Below are positions 6,639 to 9,302 of a stretch of DNA of 9,302 bases, one piece after another; positions within the stretch are counted from its first letter, which is position 1; every line of letters begins with the position of its first letter. The notes under the pieces were generated by a model. It made no database searches. It saw only the letters and a program-made list of their open reading frames with translations, and was not told where the DNA came from. Location of the stretch: the NCBI GenBank assembly GCA_020343755.1, contig CP070810.1, positions 1,006,634 to 1,015,935 of the forward strand. The letters run 5' to 3'. The stretch comes from Dehalococcoidia bacterium. GTDB lineage: Bacteria > Chloroflexota > Dehalococcoidia > Dehalococcoidales > E44-bin46. A program made the position numbers and the translations under genes.

Positions 6639-6645
6639 CCTCCTT
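6639..6645 (-). promoter_or_regulatory. Orphan Shine-Dalgarno sequence after the large gene
   Basis: The minus strand reads AAGGAGG (6645-6639) four bases after the TAG at 6652-6650. A TTG follows at six bases (6632) and an ATG at 14 bases (6624), but they open only about 30 codons and 7 codons, the former antisense to the 6038-6604 gene. No recognisable gene uses it. Confidence 0.35.
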
Positions 6646-6649
6646 AGGG

Positions 6650-9302
6650 CTAGGGTCGCCTCATGCCTCTCATCAGCATTAGGACGATAACTGATAGCAA
6701 GACTACAGCGGCAAGCAAAGCACCAAATAGATACTTTACCCAGTCAGGTGTGGTTGACTGGGATGGTGCTGAGGGTGGCGGGGGTGGTGGGGCTGGTGGT
6801 TCTTGTGGTTCTGACGGTTCTTCTAGCTCTACTAGCAGTGGTGGTGACTCAGTGGTAAAGGCGCTGGCGGCACTCCAGGCACTATAAGTATCTGAGCTGA
6901 TGGCTCTGACCTTCCAGTAGTAGGTGGTATCATAGTTTAGGTTTATATTACACTCCCAAGCGGTGTCGGGTAAGGCATAATCATCAACCTTGAGGATTAC
7001 AGGTTTTTCAAAAGAAGCATCAGTAGACACTATCAGCTCATAGCTGTCTGCCCTAGCTATATCACTCCACTGAAATACAGGTTTTAGCGGTATCCCGCTG
7101 GCGCCAGCTTCAGGATTTAACAGCTCAGGGGCGATACTGGCATAGCCCAAGGCGGTAGTAAACGACCACTTATCTGACCATGGGCTTAGCATTGGCTCAG
7201 TAGCTCGCACCCGCCAGTAGTAGGTGGTAGCTAGCTCAAGTGCTGGCAGTCTGGTTGTGCTTGCTTTAGTGTAACCCCCTTCAAGAGGGCTTGAGAAGTC
7301 AGTGTCATCGTTAAGCTGCCACTCATATTCGGTGGCACCCCTTAGTGTTTTCCAGTCAAGGCTAACTTCTCTAACCTCGTAATTAATAATAGTACCTGTG
7401 CCTGGTGCTTGGTTAGGTGGTGAAATTAAGGTAACTGGCACCGTTAGGCTATCGGTGAAGGTCATCAGTCTGGTATTGGTGGTGTCAATTGACCACAACC
7501 TGTTATCGTATAGACACAGTTTAGTTAGGGTAGCCCCATCATCAAGCCCACGGGTTATTGTTTCAAATGTTGGCCCTAGTGAATATGTCGGATTAAGACT
7601 GCGCTCCATGCCACCATCAGGCTTAAAGTTGGTGGCATATAATGTGTCGTCAGCTGATAATTTCAATTGCTTGAGCCTACTGCCAGCGGGACTATCTATG
7701 TTTTCCCACTCGGTGTCGGTGCCGATGATGAAGCGGTAGATACCCTTACCTTCACTATCGCTGGCGGCATAGACAGTACTATTACTGCTGAATTGAGGGT
7801 CGAAGGCGACGGTTATAGAGCCGGTTAGAGGTGGAGAAGTAGCATCCGGTGGCAGTGGCTCAAAGTATGTGCCATTATCGTCTGAGAAATAGACCCAACC
7901 ATCGCTGTTACCTACTAGGATAGTCTCATCCTCTTTATAATCAGGTGACAGGACTATGGAGCTTAGAGGTTGGCTGCCGACTATTGTACAATGGTAGCTT
8001 AAGCCGTTGTTGGTTGTCCGGCAGACTAGACCATTACTGCCATCATAGCTACCGATAAATAGAGCGGTATCGCTAATCACTGCCCAGGTATCAACAGGTA
8101 GTAGGATGGTGGGGAGGCAGTTAAAGATTTGTCCATTATCAATTGATTTCCATATCGCCGGGTTACCGTTCCTTATTCCGGCTAAGAATACTACCTGGCT
8201 GCCATTACCGTATCGGGGAGAAAGCTCAACCAGGCTAATGCTGTCTACATTAGCCAGGGCGCTGGTAAATACCCTTTCCCAGCTCATTCCGTCATTCCGG
8301 CTCCGCCACAGGCTATGTTCCCCACCCCAGGTGAGCATAAACAGGGTATTATCCCAGCTAAAGTTGGGGGATATTGCCAAATCAATAATGAAATTAATAC
8401 TGGTATCAATTAAGCTAATCTGGTTCCAGCTAATGTTGCCATCTGTGGTATAAGAGAAGGCACTCTCACTGCCACTGGTAGCGGCATATGCCTCGTCACT
8501 ATTGGCAAAGTCATCGCTCATTACCACATAGGTGGGGCCACTACCAGACGGGGCTTTTGTGGTTGAATCCCAACTATCGCCATCGTCAATGCTATACCAT
8601 ACCTCAGCATTAGCATTTTCACCAGCCAGCAACTGAAGATTACCTAACTCACCAACCAGGTCTAGGCTGATGATATCGGTGTTAATATCAAAACGGTAGG
8701 CATAATCCTCATCCGCTCGGTAGATACCACCATCACCACCAACGGCACCAACAAACAACTCGTGGGTTTGGGTAAAGTCAGACGGGAAGCAGATGTTGGA
8801 AGCAGCAGTTATGGCAAAGCTAGTATAAGCGGCATCAAGTAGCTCAACCCTGGTCCATTCACTCATAACGCCATAGTTATAGGTAACATAGGTGTGAACT
8901 TTGTCAGTGACTACAGCTATAACCTGGAGATTGGTGCCGAAGTTAGGTGAACAGGCTATCGAGTAGACATCATAGTTGCCGACATCTAGGTCCGTCCACC
9001 CACCCCCAAAAGCTACATCATGTAGATAATAAACGCCACCACCAGCTGCCTCATTGGCCGTACCTATGAATACATAAGGCTCATCGCCAATATAGCCAAG
9101 TGCCAAACAGGTGATTTCCTCACCGGTGGTAGCAAAATCAAGGGCTTCTAGAGAGCCAGCGGCTAATTCATCAAAGCTGTCACCGGCATCGTCAGACTTG
9201 TAGACATTGCTGCCATCGCTTACATAGATAATATCAGCATCAATGCTGGAGCAGACCAAAGCAGTTATCGCTTTGTCGTAGTTGGTATATGACCAGCTGT
9301 AG
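6650..9302 (-). CDS. Membrane-anchored surface protein: Asp-box propeller plus two fibronectin-III-like domains (N-terminus beyond window)
   Basis: The frame is open to the right edge (codons for YSWSYTNYDKA precede the TTG at 9259), so the true start and any signal peptide are outside. Numbering from that TTG, 869 residues are visible. Residues 1-608 form a beta-propeller-like array. Asp-box (BNR-like) motifs of S-x-D-x-G-x-x-W/F type occur at 22-29, 223-230, 320-327, 372-379 and 459-466, with weaker ones at 271 and 415. A second recurring motif, S-P-N/D-F/Y or a variant, occurs at 104, 248, 297, 347, 438 and 487, giving a repeat of about 50 residues. Two fibronectin-III-like domains follow (609-702 and 710-803), each with a TTYYW-[RK]-VRA strand and a closing FTT. 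Then come a proline-rich stalk (812-838), one membrane helix (about 844-863) and a basic tail RGMRRP. Expected topology: C-terminal anchor with the bulk outside. No sialidase active site or LPXTG signal is seen; ligand unknown. Adhesion, matrix or glycan binding are possible. Confidence 0.85.
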   Translation of the reverse strand, partial: YSWSYTNYDKAITALVCSSIDADIIYVSDGSNVYKSDDAGDSFDELAAGSLEALDFATTGEEITCLALGYIGDEPYVFIGTANEAAGGGVYYLHDVAFGGGWTDLDVGNYDVYSIACSPNFGTNLQVIAVVTDKVHTYVTYNYGVMSEWTRVELLDAAYTSFAITAASNICFPSDFTQTHELFVGAVGGDGGIYRADEDYAYRFDINTDIISLDLVGELGNLQLLAGENANAEVWYSIDDGDSWDSTTKAPSGSGPTYVVMSDDFANSDEAYAATSGSESAFSYTTDGNISWNQISLIDTSINFIIDLAISPNFSWDNTLFMLTWGGEHSLWRSRNDGMSWERVFTSALANVDSISLVELSPRYGNGSQVVFLAGIRNGNPAIWKSIDNGQIFNCLPTILLPVDTWAVISDTALFIGSYDGSNGLVCRTTNNGLSYHCTIVGSQPLSSIVLSPDYKEDETILVGNSDGWVYFSDDNGTYFEPLPPDATSPPLTGSITVAFDPQFSSNSTVYAASDSEGKGIYRFIIGTDTEWENIDSPAGSRLKQLKLSADDTLYATNFKPDGGMERSLNPTYSLGPTFETITRGLDDGATLTKLCLYDNRLWSIDTTNTRLMTFTDSLTVPVTLISPPNQAPGTGTIINYEVREVSLDWKTLRGATEYEWQLNDDTDFSSPLEGGYTKASTTRLPALELATTYYWRVRATEPMLSPWSDKWSFTTALGYASIAPELLNPEAGASGIPLKPVFQWSDIARADSYELIVSTDASFEKPVILKVDDYALPDTAWECNINLNYDTTYYWKVRAISSDTYSAWSAASAFTTESPPLLVELEEPSEPQEPPAPPPPPPSAPSQSTTPDWVKYLFGALLAAVVLLSVIVLMLMRGMRRP
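6851..7435 (-). repeat. Tandem pair of fibronectin-III-like modules within the surface protein gene
   Basis: Two 94-residue modules (7435-7154 and 7132-6851) are joined by seven residues. Both share the framework P-x-x-x-V-x-x-W/L-D, a central Y-E-W/L strand, TTYYW, VRA and a final FTT. A 16-base stretch, CCAGTAGTAGGTGGTA on the plus strand, is identical at 6914-6929 and 7214-7229, exactly 300 bases apart, supporting origin by in-frame duplication. Elsewhere the copies have diverged strongly. Confidence 0.75.

Noticed and set aside
6663..6887. Plus-strand open frame rich in glycine and serine
   Set aside because: It is the antisense of the proline-rich stalk and membrane anchor of the large minus-strand gene; proline codons read backwards give glycine.
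9257..9259. TTG as the start codon of the large surface protein
   Set aside because: The reading frame continues without a stop to the window edge and the residues before it fit the propeller repeat, so the gene begins outside the window.
1..9302. CRISPR array, transposase, integrase or toxin-antitoxin pair
   Set aside because: No regularly spaced direct repeats and no open frame with motifs of these families were found.

Overview
The window reads as a bacterial chromosome segment, most plausibly from an anaerobic Chloroflexota (Dehalococcoidia-like) lineage. That placement is inference. It rests on moderate base composition, a class V aminotransferase paired with a long-form SerA, an UlaG-like metallo-hydrolase with an HxHPGH motif, and a surface protein anchored by a C-terminal membrane helix rather than a sortase signal. 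No plasmid, phage, CRISPR or transposase gene is visible.

Left part (1-4850, minus strand): a tight four-gene cluster in the order ribF, tyrS, class V aminotransferase, serA. Gaps are 2, 9 and 5 bases and each downstream ribosome binding site lies in or against the end of the gene before it, so one transcript is likely, probably from a promoter at 4823-4850. RibF makes FMN and FAD, TyrS charges tRNA-Tyr, and the last two probably act in series in serine synthesis: SerA oxidises 3-phosphoglycerate and the aminotransferase may aminate the product in place of SerC. serA runs off the left edge, lacking roughly its last 45 residues.

Middle (4851-5318): a tRNA-Thr(CGT) gene with its own extended -10 promoter, transcribed away from the ribF cluster, then about 320 bases with no convincing gene, ending in a near-consensus promoter.

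Right part: two plus-strand genes, an UlaG-like metallo-beta-lactamase-fold hydrolase (5319-5951) and a C_GCAxxG_C_C family cysteine-motif protein (6038-6604). They converge on a large minus-strand gene (6650-9302) that enters from beyond the right edge. It encodes an exported protein with an Asp-box (BNR-like) beta-propeller, two tandem fibronectin-III-like domains, a proline-rich stalk and one C-terminal membrane helix.

I found no clear new multi-gene system. The points most worth a second look are the possible SerC replacement, the altered metal motif of the hydrolase, the large surface protein, and the unexplained segment after the tRNA.
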